Positions 1-7,985 of a DNA stretch of 64,000 nt are shown piece after piece (position 1 is the first letter of the stretch; every line of letters starts with the position of its first letter). The DNA comes from Candidatus Bathyarchaeota archaeon. Its GTDB lineage: Archaea; Thermoproteota; CALKCG01; B24; DRYS01. The notes under the pieces are model-generated. The model saw only the letters and a list, made by a program, of their open reading frames with translations. It was not told the DNA's origin and did not search any database. The stretch covers positions 224,827-288,826 of the forward strand of contig JAGTQC010000001.1 of assembly GCA_018396535.1 (NCBI GenBank), read 5' to 3'. The position numbers were made by a program, and so were the translations under genes.

Positions 1-1
1 C

Positions 2-292
2 TTCGACTTCTACGTATATGAATGGGCAGGTATGGCACTACCGGTATTAACGGAGAAAATATGTAGCCTAATTACAGAGCCTTTAGATCCTGGAGGATAC
101 TTAGTACAGATATTCGTATCGAATGTAGAAGTGGCATCAGTAGAGGTGGCAATACTAGATAATGAAAGAAGCCACCAATCAAACCAGATAGATTCTTTAC
201 AAGCGATGTTGAATTCAGCTTTCATAGGAGTAATCCTACTGCTACTATCAGTAATTGTGGTAGCAGAGATATATCGATGTATAAAACCATAG
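2..292 (+). CDS. C-terminal part of a membrane-anchored protein (5' end outside window)
   Basis: The reading frame is open from base 2, so the gene starts to the left of the window and only about 96 residues are visible. The visible part is a soluble segment followed by one hydrophobic helix (AFIGVILLLLSVIVVAEIY) and a short basic tail. That is the usual end of an archaeal surface protein held by a C-terminal membrane anchor. An internal ATG at 32 could start a shorter product, but nothing favours it over read-through from upstream. The family is not recognisable from this fragment. Confidence 0.5.
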   Translation, partial: FDFYVYEWAGMALPVLTEKICSLITEPLDPGGYLVQIFVSNVEVASVEVAILDNERSHQSNQIDSLQAMLNSAFIGVILLLLSVIVVAEIYRCIKP

Positions 293-654
293 AATACAAA
301 ACTTTCCAAGGAATAACCGTTCATTTTAAAGTTATCCCTACAAGATTAAGACTAAGCTTATCTCTCTATCCATCTTCACCCTCTTAAGTTCCATATAATC
401 ATACAGCGATATTCAAAAACTTATTGTATAAAACTATACAACATTCGTATAACGAATTGATAGCCCATATTCACTACTATATACGCGGATCTACATTAAC
501 TGGGGGGTTATATAGATAGCTAGGGTAGATGCCAGACCATGTGTATCCATTTAGGGATATCGATAAATCTCGAATCGAGACGCCTATAAGTTTTACTCAA
601 TTCTTGAAGGCTTAATTAACTCTATATGTGTGTTTAAGATAAATACTTATAGAC
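293..654. other. Intergenic stretch without a gene
   Basis: No convincing coding frame is visible on either strand. The stretch is AT-rich. It holds a short inverted repeat at 568-580 (TCTCG-AAT-CGAGA), and two TATA-like elements, around 611-620 and 632-650, ahead of the start at 655. Which of them serves the next gene cannot be decided by eye. Confidence 0.5.
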
Positions 655-1554
655 ATGAGTCTAGCAGAAGGCATGGTTGAAGGGTTTAAAGTAGTATTTG
701 CATCATTCGACGATATAATCCTAGGTATAGCTACAGAGATAGGCCCTAGGATACTTTACCTAGGTCTTAGGGGTAAGCCTGGTTTTAACCTATTCGGAGT
801 GCTACCAGGTATCGGTAGGGAGACTCCTGAAGGTTTTTGGAAGATCTACGGAGGACATAGACTATGGGTATCTCCTGAAGCTCTACCCAGATCTTACTCG
901 CTCGATGATAAACCTGTGAAGGTGGAATCTACAGATGGTGAAATTGGAATATATGGTAATCCTGAACCTGAGAATTCTGTTAGAAAAAGCATACGTTTAA
1001 GAAAGGCTAATGGAAAAGTAGAGGTTACCCATATCATAGAGAATATAGGTAGATGGCCTATAAAACTGAGCTGCTGGGCTCTATCCGTTATGAGGAAGGG
1101 GGGGTTTGCGATACTACCTATAGAGCCGTGTAGGGTTGATAAGGAAGGGCTCTTACCAGATAGGAGGATATCCCTCTGGCCTTATACACATTTAACAGAT
1201 AGTAGACTAATACTATCTGATAGATACGTGTTCGTTAAGCAGGATCCTACCATAGAGAAACCGTTTAAAATCGGTGTAAAAGCGAATCCTACATGGATAG
1301 CATACTGGGTTGAGGGTTATGTCTTCGTAAAGAGTTTTAAGTATGAAGAGGGTGAGTACCCAGATTACGGATGTAACGCTGAGGTGTATACTAATGCCGA
1401 TATGCTTGAACTTGAAACTCTAAGTCCTCTAAGGTATATAGATCCATCAGAAGTGGCTGAGCATAAGGAGGTTTGGCATATATTCGAGGTAGGTTATGTA
1501 AAGCCTGAAGCAGAAGATGTGGATAGGAAGATCGCTAGGATTCTATCCATATAG
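655..1554 (+). CDS. Galactose mutarotase-like (DUF4380-type) protein
   Basis: A 299-residue protein with no signal peptide or membrane segment, so probably cytosolic. The N-terminal pattern of short beta strands with IGPRILYL (about residues 29-36), GKPGFNLF (40-47) and GGHRLWVSPE (66-75) resembles the DUF4380/aldose-1-epimerase-like beta-sandwich family. In related folds this surface binds sugars. The central part (VEVTHIIENIG, about 122-132) fits the repeated strands of that fold. The catalytic His/Glu pair of true mutarotases cannot be assigned with confidence, so only a carbohydrate-related role is inferred. The next gene begins 63 bp downstream on the same strand. Confidence 0.55.
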   Translation: MSLAEGMVEGFKVVFASFDDIILGIATEIGPRILYLGLRGKPGFNLFGVLPGIGRETPEGFWKIYGGHRLWVSPEALPRSYSLDDKPVKVESTDGEIGIYGNPEPENSVRKSIRLRKANGKVEVTHIIENIGRWPIKLSCWALSVMRKGGFAILPIEPCRVDKEGLLPDRRISLWPYTHLTDSRLILSDRYVFVKQDPTIEKPFKIGVKANPTWIAYWVEGYVFVKSFKYEEGEYPDYGCNAEVYTNADMLELETLSPLRYIDPSEVAEHKEVWHIFEVGYVKPEAEDVDRKIARILSI

Positions 1555-1617
1555 GTGTAGGTAAACGATACCCTTCTACCCTTATTAGTTACAACTTCGA
1601 AATATAGATGGTAGGAT

Positions 1618-2355
1618 ATGCGTATAACATTCATAGGATCTGGCGGATCTAAGGTTACTAAAAGAAGATGCTGCTCATCTATATTGATCGATGAAGATAC
1701 GTTGATCGATTGCGGCCCAGGATCTATAAGGAATCTACGATTCATAGATAAAGATCTACTATCCATAGATAGGATACTCGTATCGCATATGCATGCGGAT
1801 CATATAGCAGACTTGATACCGATCCTATGGGCTATGCAGCTTGACGGACGGAGTAGAAGTCTTACCCTCATTGGGCCTAAAGGTTTGAAATCAATCGTAG
1901 ATAGACTTCTAGAACTCCTAGGAACACCTACCAGCTTCATAGAATATCCTATATCCTATATAGAGCTTGATGGAGGAGAGAAGCTTGAAGATTTATCTAC
2001 ACGTAGAGTTGAGCATAGTATACATACGATAGCTTATAGATTAGATGTAGAGGGTAAAAGTATATGTTATAGCGGAGATACTAGACCCTGTAAAAGCTTG
2101 GTAGATCTAGCATATAGAGCAGATGTACTTATACACGAAGCATCATTCCCTATACTATACGCGGATATCGCTATCAAGACAGGGCATTCAACCAGTATGG
2201 AAGCCGGTATGATTGCAAGCAAAGCCTCGGTTGGAAAACTAATATTATTCCATATATCTGTCGAGGAATATGAGGATACTATCGTAAGCGAAGCTGAATC
2301 AGTATTTAGTGGCGATATAATCGTAGCAGAGGATTTCCTTTCAATTGAAGTCTAA
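1618..2355 (+). CDS. MBL-fold hydrolase, ribonuclease Z-like
   Basis: A 245-residue metallo-beta-lactamase-fold enzyme. The metal-binding set of the RNase Z/ElaC-like branch is visible: HMHADH at residues 57-62, H133, D154 in YSGDTRP, and H212 in LFHIS. GHST at 189-192 and HEAS at 173-176 are also typical of tRNase Z-like proteins. The family comprises tRNA 3'-processing nucleases and related phosphodiesterases or arylsulfatase-like enzymes. This protein is short and lacks the long flexible arm of classical tRNase Z, so the substrate is uncertain. It lies between a sugar-mutarotase-like gene and an ECF transporter gene, which does not inform function. Confidence 0.75.
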   Translation: MRITFIGSGGSKVTKRRCCSSILIDEDTLIDCGPGSIRNLRFIDKDLLSIDRILVSHMHADHIADLIPILWAMQLDGRSRSLTLIGPKGLKSIVDRLLELLGTPTSFIEYPISYIELDGGEKLEDLSTRRVEHSIHTIAYRLDVEGKSICYSGDTRPCKSLVDLAYRADVLIHEASFPILYADIAIKTGHSTSMEAGMIASKASVGKLILFHISVEEYEDTIVSEAESVFSGDIIVAEDFLSIEV

Positions 2356-2390
2356 TCTATATATCACTATATATCAGTCATTATCGGTAT

Positions 2391-2412
2391 ATTGTAAAAT
2401 TTATTTTACAAT
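2391..2412. promoter_or_regulatory. Perfect 22-bp palindromic operator over the ECF transporter promoter
   Basis: Two perfect 10-bp arms, ATTGTAAAAT at 2391-2400 and ATTTTACAAT at 2403-2412, are separated by TT. A further half-arm TTACAAT follows at 2416-2422. The AT-rich centre (about 2397-2407) sits at TATA-box distance from the ATG at 2436, so a bound dimer would block transcription of the transporter gene. Identifying it as an operator is inference from symmetry and position; the regulator is unknown. Confidence 0.6.
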
Positions 2413-2435
2413 CCCTTACAATATTCATATACGTC

Positions 2436-3302
2436 ATGGATAGGTTTAAGAGCAAGACAAGTGTAGAAAGAATGGCTTTAATCGCTATATCTGCTTCCCT
2501 ATACGCAGCAGCTATAGCTGTTACATCACCTATACCTACACCCTGGGGAATAGGCCATTTCAGACCAGGTGTAATCGTACCTGCATTATTCGCTCTAATC
2601 TCAACCCCTATGGTTGCAGGTATGGGTGCAGCTATAGGTACATTCATAGGTAGCTTCATACTATCTCTATTCGGTCTAAGTAACCCTGTACTAAGCCTAG
2701 TATCAGGTGTACCAGGTAATTTCATAGCGTTCTACCTTCTAAGCTTTCTATCATATAGATATAGATCCCTAGCTGCATTCATAGCTTCAAGCCTAATATC
2801 ACTATTCATAGGTAATATTATCGCAGCTTCAGGAGTACTATTATACTATTCTACAGTAACCCCATTATGGTTATCATGGACTATAGAAGCTAAGCTATCC
2901 GTAATCATAGGTTTAACGCTATTCTGGGTTACGACCATGCTACCATTCGTAGTAACGTTAACACCGGTGATAGCTGGAGCTTTAAACCCGATCATATCTA
3001 ACCTAAATTCGAGTATGCTTAGGAGGGTAGAGTTTACAAAGATAGGTAGTGGATCTAGAACGATATACTCTTCACTAATAGTAGCTCTTATACTAATTTT
3101 GGTCTACATTACAGCAACTCTAACGCCTATAGGTGACATACTATTTGCTAAGGTTATTAAACCAGAGTATACTCCATGGGTTAAAACCTTAATACTAATC
3201 TCAGGACTAGTAACCCTAGTCTTCGGTATAGCAGTATCGGTAATGTTGAAAATTGAAAGTAAGATAAATAGTAGCAGTATACGTACATATACGGATAGCT
3301 AA
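2436..3302 (+). CDS. ECF-type transporter substrate-specificity (S) component, substrate unknown
   Basis: A 288-residue integral membrane protein with about six to seven predicted helices and a short positively charged N-terminus. The N-terminal half resembles ECF transporter S components: a short cytosolic start, an early helix with Ala/Ile-rich packing (MALIAISASLYAAAIAV), a loop containing the GHFRPG motif, and Gly-rich helices around VSGVPGNFIAFYLL. S components bind a vitamin or metabolite and dock on a shared EcfA/EcfT module, which is not in this window. The C-terminal third adds two helices, longer than the usual S component of about 180-200 residues. A perfect palindrome overlaps the promoter and implies substrate-responsive repression (inferred). 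Confidence 0.55.
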   Translation: MDRFKSKTSVERMALIAISASLYAAAIAVTSPIPTPWGIGHFRPGVIVPALFALISTPMVAGMGAAIGTFIGSFILSLFGLSNPVLSLVSGVPGNFIAFYLLSFLSYRYRSLAAFIASSLISLFIGNIIAASGVLLYYSTVTPLWLSWTIEAKLSVIIGLTLFWVTTMLPFVVTLTPVIAGALNPIISNLNSSMLRRVEFTKIGSGSRTIYSSLIVALILILVYITATLTPIGDILFAKVIKPEYTPWVKTLILISGLVTLVFGIAVSVMLKIESKINSSSIRTYTDS

Positions 3303-3329
3303 GGATAGCCTATCCATCCTCTAATATCA

Positions 3330-3889
3330 TATCCTCATACTCTTCTCTATCTCCATCTGCATTATCGAAGCTGTAAATGGGCCTAAACCTATACTCTCCT
3401 CATACTTACCTGGAGTCCAGTTATCTTCAGGTATTATATAGCCGATCTCATCGTTTCCGAGATAAGTTATGACCTTACATCTACAATCCATCACGCTTCT
3501 CACCTCCACACCAATTCTAGCGATACAAACTTCCGTTACCACCACTCCATTCACGATCGAACGTCTTACAAGACCCCTTCTCATAGCCTCGAGGGGTATA
3601 GGATTCTCTAAGGGTATGGTTAACTCTCTATAAGCTATATCGATCCTAGCATCCTCGATTATCTATCCGTACCTTAAACATTCTAAAGCATACCTAACTA
3701 GTTTAACCCTGATACGTTCAGCTTCATAAAAGCTTCTAGCTTCGACATCAGGTGTTAGCATACCTCCTAGAGGACCATTCACGAATACAGTTACACCGCC
3801 TATAGCATCTTCTATACTCGATCTAAGATAGTGCATGTAATCCGATGTTAAAAGCCTATCCTCGCTAGATAATACTTTATATGGTAACT
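3330..3889 (-). pseudogene. Remnant of a neutral/alkaline ceramidase-like gene
   Basis: On the minus strand one frame can be followed for about 185 codons from about 3889 to the stop at 3327-3329. It is interrupted by a single in-frame TAG at 3663-3665. Before the stop the frame reads VTVFVNGPLGGMLTPDVEA, matching the FxNGxxGxxxP block of neutral/alkaline ceramidase-like hydrolases. After the stop it reads LEAMRRGLVRR and later YLGNDEIGYIIPEDNW, matching the C-terminal end of that domain. The N-terminal two thirds of the domain are missing and another stop closes the frame upstream. Truncation plus an internal stop argue for a dead gene. An 85-residue ORF starting at 3584 remains but is unlikely to be functional alone. 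Confidence 0.5.
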
Positions 3890-4009
3890 ATGGTATACAT
3901 ATATCCATCGTAGAATCTTGATATATATAGATAGCGATCAACTAACCCTCTATCAAGGCTATTCTTCACTATTCACTATATCTAACCCCTTATGATTGAA
4001 AGTTTGAAT

Positions 4010-4375
4010 TTACCTTATGGATACTAAGCATTCTAGTATTCTTCTAACATCTAGATCATCCCTCAAATATATCCCTATCTTAGATGCTTCCACAGCTAAC
4101 GGATCTCTCCTACGAATTAGCCTAGTAAGCTCGTTGATCGTTAAAGGTATTACCTCGAAGCCTGGTGGGTAATCTATAGCTTTAAGCCTTTCTAAAGGAT
4201 TACCGGTAAACTCTGATATAAGTAGTATATCTACATCGCTCCATAGATTAAAATCGCCTCTAGCATAGGATCCTATCAGGATCACGGTAGCTCTAAACTT
4301 TAAGCTATCAGCCCAATTCTTAGCTATCCTTATAACCCCTTCCCTCAACCTCCTCCTCTCTTCAAATACCTCCAT
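4010..4375 (-). CDS. MNT-domain minimal nucleotidyltransferase (HEPN/MNT pair)
   Basis: A 121-residue protein of the minimal nucleotidyltransferase family. The signature is clear: G35-S36 followed by D47-x-D49 in GSYARGDFNLWSDVDILL, i.e. the GSx10DxD pattern that binds Mg-NTP. The gene overlaps the upstream HEPN gene by 31 bp, so the two are translationally coupled. In characterised HEPN/MNT toxin-antitoxin pairs the MNT protein transfers AMP to the HEPN partner and neutralises it. Whether that applies here is inference, because the HEPN partner lacks the usual nuclease motif. The start ATG at 4375 lies within the 3' end of the HEPN gene. Confidence 0.85.
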   Translation of the reverse strand: MEVFEERRRLREGVIRIAKNWADSLKFRATVILIGSYARGDFNLWSDVDILLISEFTGNPLERLKAIDYPPGFEVIPLTINELTRLIRRRDPLAVEASKIGIYLRDDLDVRRILECLVSIR

Positions 4376-4776
4376 ATGTCCTCAACCCACGAGATGACAC
4401 GACTAGAATAACCGATAGCGTTAGTAGCATCTAGCTTAGTATAGTATTCATAAGGCATACCTTCAGCCCACGCATTAGGATACCTAGTAGGTACATAGTA
4501 CTTATCCAACGTCTTAGCATACTCTATAACATCATTTGGAATCGAAATACCTAGAGATCCAACATTCACTAACAGCTTCGATACACTATGACCGTAAGCT
4601 GGTGAACCGATACCATATAGTAATGCTTTAACAGCAAACTCAGCAGCTTGCTGAGCTTTAAAACAAGCCCAGTTATAATCCCCCCTATCCATATCACCGC
4701 AAGCAGATTCTAGAGTCTTCTTAGCAGTAGATATCCATCTAAGATACTCACTATCATCGAGCATATTTATATCCAC
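4345..4776 (-). CDS. HEPN-domain protein (HEPN/MNT pair)
   Basis: A 143-residue all-helical HEPN-domain protein. Recognisable elements are the N-terminal helix with WACFKAQQAAEFAVKALL, the GH of AYGHSV, and YVPTRYPNAW near residues 94-103, which is typical of the archaeal HEPN subgroup. The RNase motif R-x4-6-H of toxic HEPN proteins is not present: the single His, in AYGHSV, is not preceded by a correctly spaced Arg. The product may therefore be a non-nuclease member or act through nucleotide binding. The start is a GTG at 4776 or the ATG four codons later at 4764. The MNT partner overlaps its 3' end by 31 bp, so the two form one unit. Confidence 0.8.
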   Translation of the reverse strand: MDINMLDDSEYLRWISTAKKTLESACGDMDRGDYNWACFKAQQAAEFAVKALLYGIGSPAYGHSVSKLLVNVGSLGISIPNDVIEYAKTLDKYYVPTRYPNAWAEGMPYEYYTKLDATNAIGYSSRVISWVEDIWRYLKRGGG

Positions 4777-4903
4777 TAATTAAATACCGATTAGCTTCCT
4801 AATTAAAACATTCTACGACCGTTAAATCTTTACGCCGAATAACCTTTCAAACATAGCATCTCTGAATCGTAACTACTAGAGAAGGAGATAGTATAATTAG
4901 TTA

Positions 4904-6040
4904 GTGTGTTCTCTATTATGTTTTAAAGCTATGTATTCTACCCCGTATGAAGATATATTAGCTATATTCGAGAGGAGGGATAGCGGAGTTCCATGGAATA
5001 TAAGGCATGAATTCTGGTACTACTATAACCTTGCTAGAGGCGTTCTACCAGATAAGTATCGAGGTATGAGTTTAATCGATGTATGTATAGAGTGGGGCGC
5101 TAGCTGGAGATGCTACTCCGGATATTTTACAGATAGCTTTGTCAGAGTATCGTATACTGGGGATGTGCATATCGAGAGGATTGTGAATGACAGGATTATT
5201 ATAACATTATTCAGTACACCTAGAGGTGTATTGAAGCAGATATCTTTAAGGGATGAATATGGGTTGACATCTAGAATTATAGAATACCCGGTTAAGAGCT
5301 TAGACGATTTTAAACCTTTAGAGTATATCCTCGAGAATACGAGGGTTTTATTCGATATCGAAACCTACCACAGGATGGAGAAGAATATCAGAGGTCAAGG
5401 CATAGTCTCATATTTCTTCCCTAGATCACCCTATCAGAGACTCATACTAGAGTATATGGGTTTTGAAAGAACAGTACGATTCCTATCTAGGTATAGGAGC
5501 GATGTAGAGGGGTTCATGGAAGTTATCCGTTCATCCGATCAAATATTCTACGATGTAATAGCTAGTACTCCTATCAAGATACTTAACCTAGGTGAGAACA
5601 TAGATGTAAGGATGACTCCTCCTAGGATATTCGAGAAATACTGTCTACCATACTATCAGGAGAGGGTTGAATATCTACATCGACGAGGCAAGTATGTACA
5701 TATACACGTAGATGGGTATGCTAAACAGCTACTACCACTTCTAAGAGGGTCAGGTTTAGATGGCGTAGAAGCTTTAACGGTAAAGCCTGTAGGAGATATG
5801 ACTTTGGAAGATATCGAGAAGTATCTTGGAGATGAGATTATTATACTCGATGGTATACCATACATATACTTCATACCAGAAGCGGTAAGCCTAGATAAAT
5901 TTGAAGAGTTCGTGAAGAGAATAATATCCATGTTTAGAGGCAGGTTGATACTAGGGGTATCTGATGAACTACCACCCTCAGCAGATACATCTAGGGTGAG
6001 AAGGGTATCGGAGATCATAGATATGATGCTGAGAAGCTAG
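4904..6040 (+). CDS. Uroporphyrinogen decarboxylase (URO-D)-family protein
   Basis: A 378-residue TIM-barrel protein of the URO-D/COG0407 family, which includes heme-pathway decarboxylases and corrinoid-dependent methyltransferases such as MtaA. The C-terminal half shows the family layout: a segment around GENIDVRMTPPRIFEKYCLP (230-249), then HIHVDGY (266-272) and LTVKPVGDMTLEDI (291-304). The His-x-Cys zinc site of methyltransferases is replaced by His-x-His-Val-Asp, so the activity is unclear. No porphyrin genes are nearby. Translation may begin at GTG 4904 or ATG 4931; a purine-rich GGAG at 4884-4887 precedes both but is far from either. Confidence 0.65.
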   Translation: MCSLLCFKAMYSTPYEDILAIFERRDSGVPWNIRHEFWYYYNLARGVLPDKYRGMSLIDVCIEWGASWRCYSGYFTDSFVRVSYTGDVHIERIVNDRIIITLFSTPRGVLKQISLRDEYGLTSRIIEYPVKSLDDFKPLEYILENTRVLFDIETYHRMEKNIRGQGIVSYFFPRSPYQRLILEYMGFERTVRFLSRYRSDVEGFMEVIRSSDQIFYDVIASTPIKILNLGENIDVRMTPPRIFEKYCLPYYQERVEYLHRRGKYVHIHVDGYAKQLLPLLRGSGLDGVEALTVKPVGDMTLEDIEKYLGDEIIILDGIPYIYFIPEAVSLDKFEEFVKRIISMFRGRLILGVSDELPPSADTSRVRRVSEIIDMMLRS

Positions 6041-6049
6041 AATTCAACA

Positions 6050-7222
6050 TCATATATAGTTGAGTCCATAACTGATTGAAGGTAGAGGCATTACCCTTTT
6101 AAAGACTTCTGGAATAGCCTCCATATTTATCCTAATATCATCACGTGTGTTATGTACAACGCTAGGCCTACCTAATATGAGAGCGGTGAGGACCCTAGGA
6201 TCTTCGATCCTCATAGATTTACCTGAAGCGTATAGCTCGATATATTTATCGTACGATGAAATTTTAAACCCCTCTACACCTATCCTCTCCTCTATATATG
6301 GTCTAATTTTATCGATGAATTTTATCGGATCGAGTATAGCAAAGCTTGCAGGAGCATAAGATGATATAGGTTTTAATCCATAAGATTCTAGAAGGGTTAC
6401 AAGATCCCAGTCGCCATAAGGAACTGGTAGTCTTATACAATTAGCTTCAAACATCCTTAAAGCATCATATAGCATACCGAGGATAGCGCTTCTAGATCCA
6501 GCATACTCTATCACAGCTAATAAATCGCTATGCCATCCAGGCCATCTATGTAGTAGAACTATATATGCAACAGGCCTACCCATCCTGTAAGATAAAAGTA
6601 TTGATACGTACCCTCTAGCTTCGATACCAGCCGTATATATCCTATCTACGAGAAGCTTAAACTCTTCATAGCTCCTCCTAAACCTCACAGGCTCTCTCTG
6701 ATATACATCGATAAGATCTAAAATCCTATCTTCAGTATACTTTTCAATTTTCATCCTATCCATATGCTCAGCTAAAAGCCTAGCTGCTTCGACCGATATA
6801 TGGTAATCGTAGATTATACCTGATTCCACACATCCAGCTCTACTATATAATGTCCTAGCACCAGAAATCATAGCTAGATCAATACCATCTCTACGAAGCT
6901 TAGATAGAGCATCATCAACTAGTATAGAAGCATAGCCCCTCATCCTATAATCCGGATGTGTACATACACATCCTATAAGACCGACTTTAAACTGTATTCC
7001 GTAGAAGTATAACAGCCCCTCCCATATCCCTAGGTGAGAAACTACTCTACCATCACGTACTATAACCCTTAGGTTTTCTAAATTATTCTCAGAGAATACT
7101 TGAGGGAAGACCTTATCGATAGATATACCGTATCTATCAAAGCCGAAAATCCAGCTTACAAGCTTAATTACTTCAGGAAGCTCCTGGATCCTAGCAGCTC
7201 TAGGCCCTTCGAACATAACCAT
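6050..7222 (-). CDS. Eis-like GNAT-family N-acetyltransferase
   Basis: A 390-residue protein with a GNAT acyltransferase domain in roughly the first 150 residues. The acetyl-CoA-binding motif A is visible as VCTHPDYRMRGYASILVDDAL (within about 85-106), and the strand before it is VGLIGC. After a second GNAT-like region (about 170-290) comes a C-terminal part resembling a sterol-carrier-like domain, the arrangement of the Eis family. Family members acetylate amines on proteins, peptides or aminoglycosides; the substrate here is unknown. It is convergent with the URO-D gene, with 9 bp between stops. Confidence 0.75.
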   Translation of the reverse strand: MVMFEGPRAARIQELPEVIKLVSWIFGFDRYGISIDKVFPQVFSENNLENLRVIVRDGRVVSHLGIWEGLLYFYGIQFKVGLIGCVCTHPDYRMRGYASILVDDALSKLRRDGIDLAMISGARTLYSRAGCVESGIIYDYHISVEAARLLAEHMDRMKIEKYTEDRILDLIDVYQREPVRFRRSYEEFKLLVDRIYTAGIEARGYVSILLSYRMGRPVAYIVLLHRWPGWHSDLLAVIEYAGSRSAILGMLYDALRMFEANCIRLPVPYGDWDLVTLLESYGLKPISSYAPASFAILDPIKFIDKIRPYIEERIGVEGFKISSYDKYIELYASGKSMRIEDPRVLTALILGRPSVVHNTRDDIRINMEAIPEVFKRVMPLPSISYGLNYI

Positions 7223-7327
7223 ATCCTGAGTACAGATAATCTATGAGATATTAACATTCAGACTGTAGTATTCATAGAATTAGTGAAGAGATAAAAGTCT
7301 CGAGCATATCTAAACTCTACTTGCTAG

Positions 7328-7750
7328 ATGAGGTGCTTACGTTGCGGTCTATGCTGTAAGGATACAAAGATGGAGCTTTCGAATAACGATATCAGAAGGA
7401 TAGTTAAGCTAGGATACAATCCGAGGGGATTCTTAGTGATACGTGATGGCATACCATACCTTAGGAATATAAATGGCTACTGCTACTTCCATGATAAAGA
7501 TAGTAGGAGATGTAGGATATACAGGTATAGACCGTTAGGATGTAGAGTATATCCGGTTATCTATATACAAGATGTAGATTTCACTATAGATAAACTATGT
7601 CCTATGCACTATACAGTATCTATAGATGAGCTCATAAGAAAATCATTGATCCTAATGAATCTTATTAAAAGAATAGAGAAAGAACGTATAATACGTCTAA
7701 GATACGTTTATTATAATTTCTATAATAAGCATTCTATATTAGAAAATTAA
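7328..7750 (+). CDS. YkgJ-family cysteine-cluster protein
   Basis: A 140-residue protein with the CxxCxxCC start of the YkgJ/UPF0153 family (C3, C6, C9, C10) and further conserved cysteines at C52, C62, C72 and C91. These eight Cys very likely bind a zinc or Fe-S cluster. The RPLGCRVYP block (69-77) is typical. The biochemical role of the family is unknown. The start is the ATG at 7328, directly before the first Cys pair. The C-terminus is Ile/Arg/Tyr-rich. The gene stands alone on its strand between a divergent acetyltransferase gene and a convergent ZIP transporter gene. Confidence 0.8.
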   Translation: MRCLRCGLCCKDTKMELSNNDIRRIVKLGYNPRGFLVIRDGIPYLRNINGYCYFHDKDSRRCRIYRYRPLGCRVYPVIYIQDVDFTIDKLCPMHYTVSIDELIRKSLILMNLIKRIEKERIIRLRYVYYNFYNKHSILEN

Positions 7751-7790
7751 TATATTAAGCATAATTATACCTTATTTGAATAGTTGAAGT

Positions 7791-7806
7791 ATTTCTAATT
7801 AGAAAT
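7791..7806. repeat. 16-bp perfect palindrome between convergent genes
   Basis: ATTTCTAA followed directly by TTAGAAAT forms a perfect 16-bp palindrome in the AT-rich gap between the YkgJ-like gene (stop 7750) and the ZIP gene (stop 7986). With no loop it cannot fold as a hairpin terminator, so a protein site or chance symmetry is more likely. Confidence 0.35.
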
Positions 7807-7985
7807 CTTAGATTCAGCATTTCTATATAGCGACTCTAACGCACATATAAAAGCATCTTATTGTAGGATTATCTTCTTATATTCACTACTAAACTTACTG
7901 TAAACAATAGCTTATCTAATCTAAGTTCTATATAAGAAAAAATAAATCTTCGAGAACCAGAATACCATATAGATTTATCCTTAGC

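Noticed and set aside
568..580. Short palindrome TCTCG-AAT-CGAGA as an operator
   Set aside because: Arms of only five bases, more than 70 bp from the next start; too weak to call.
3663..3665. TAG as a pyrrolysine codon in the ceramidase-like frame
   Set aside because: The N-terminal part of the gene is missing as well, and no pyrrolysine genes are present; simple decay is the easier explanation.
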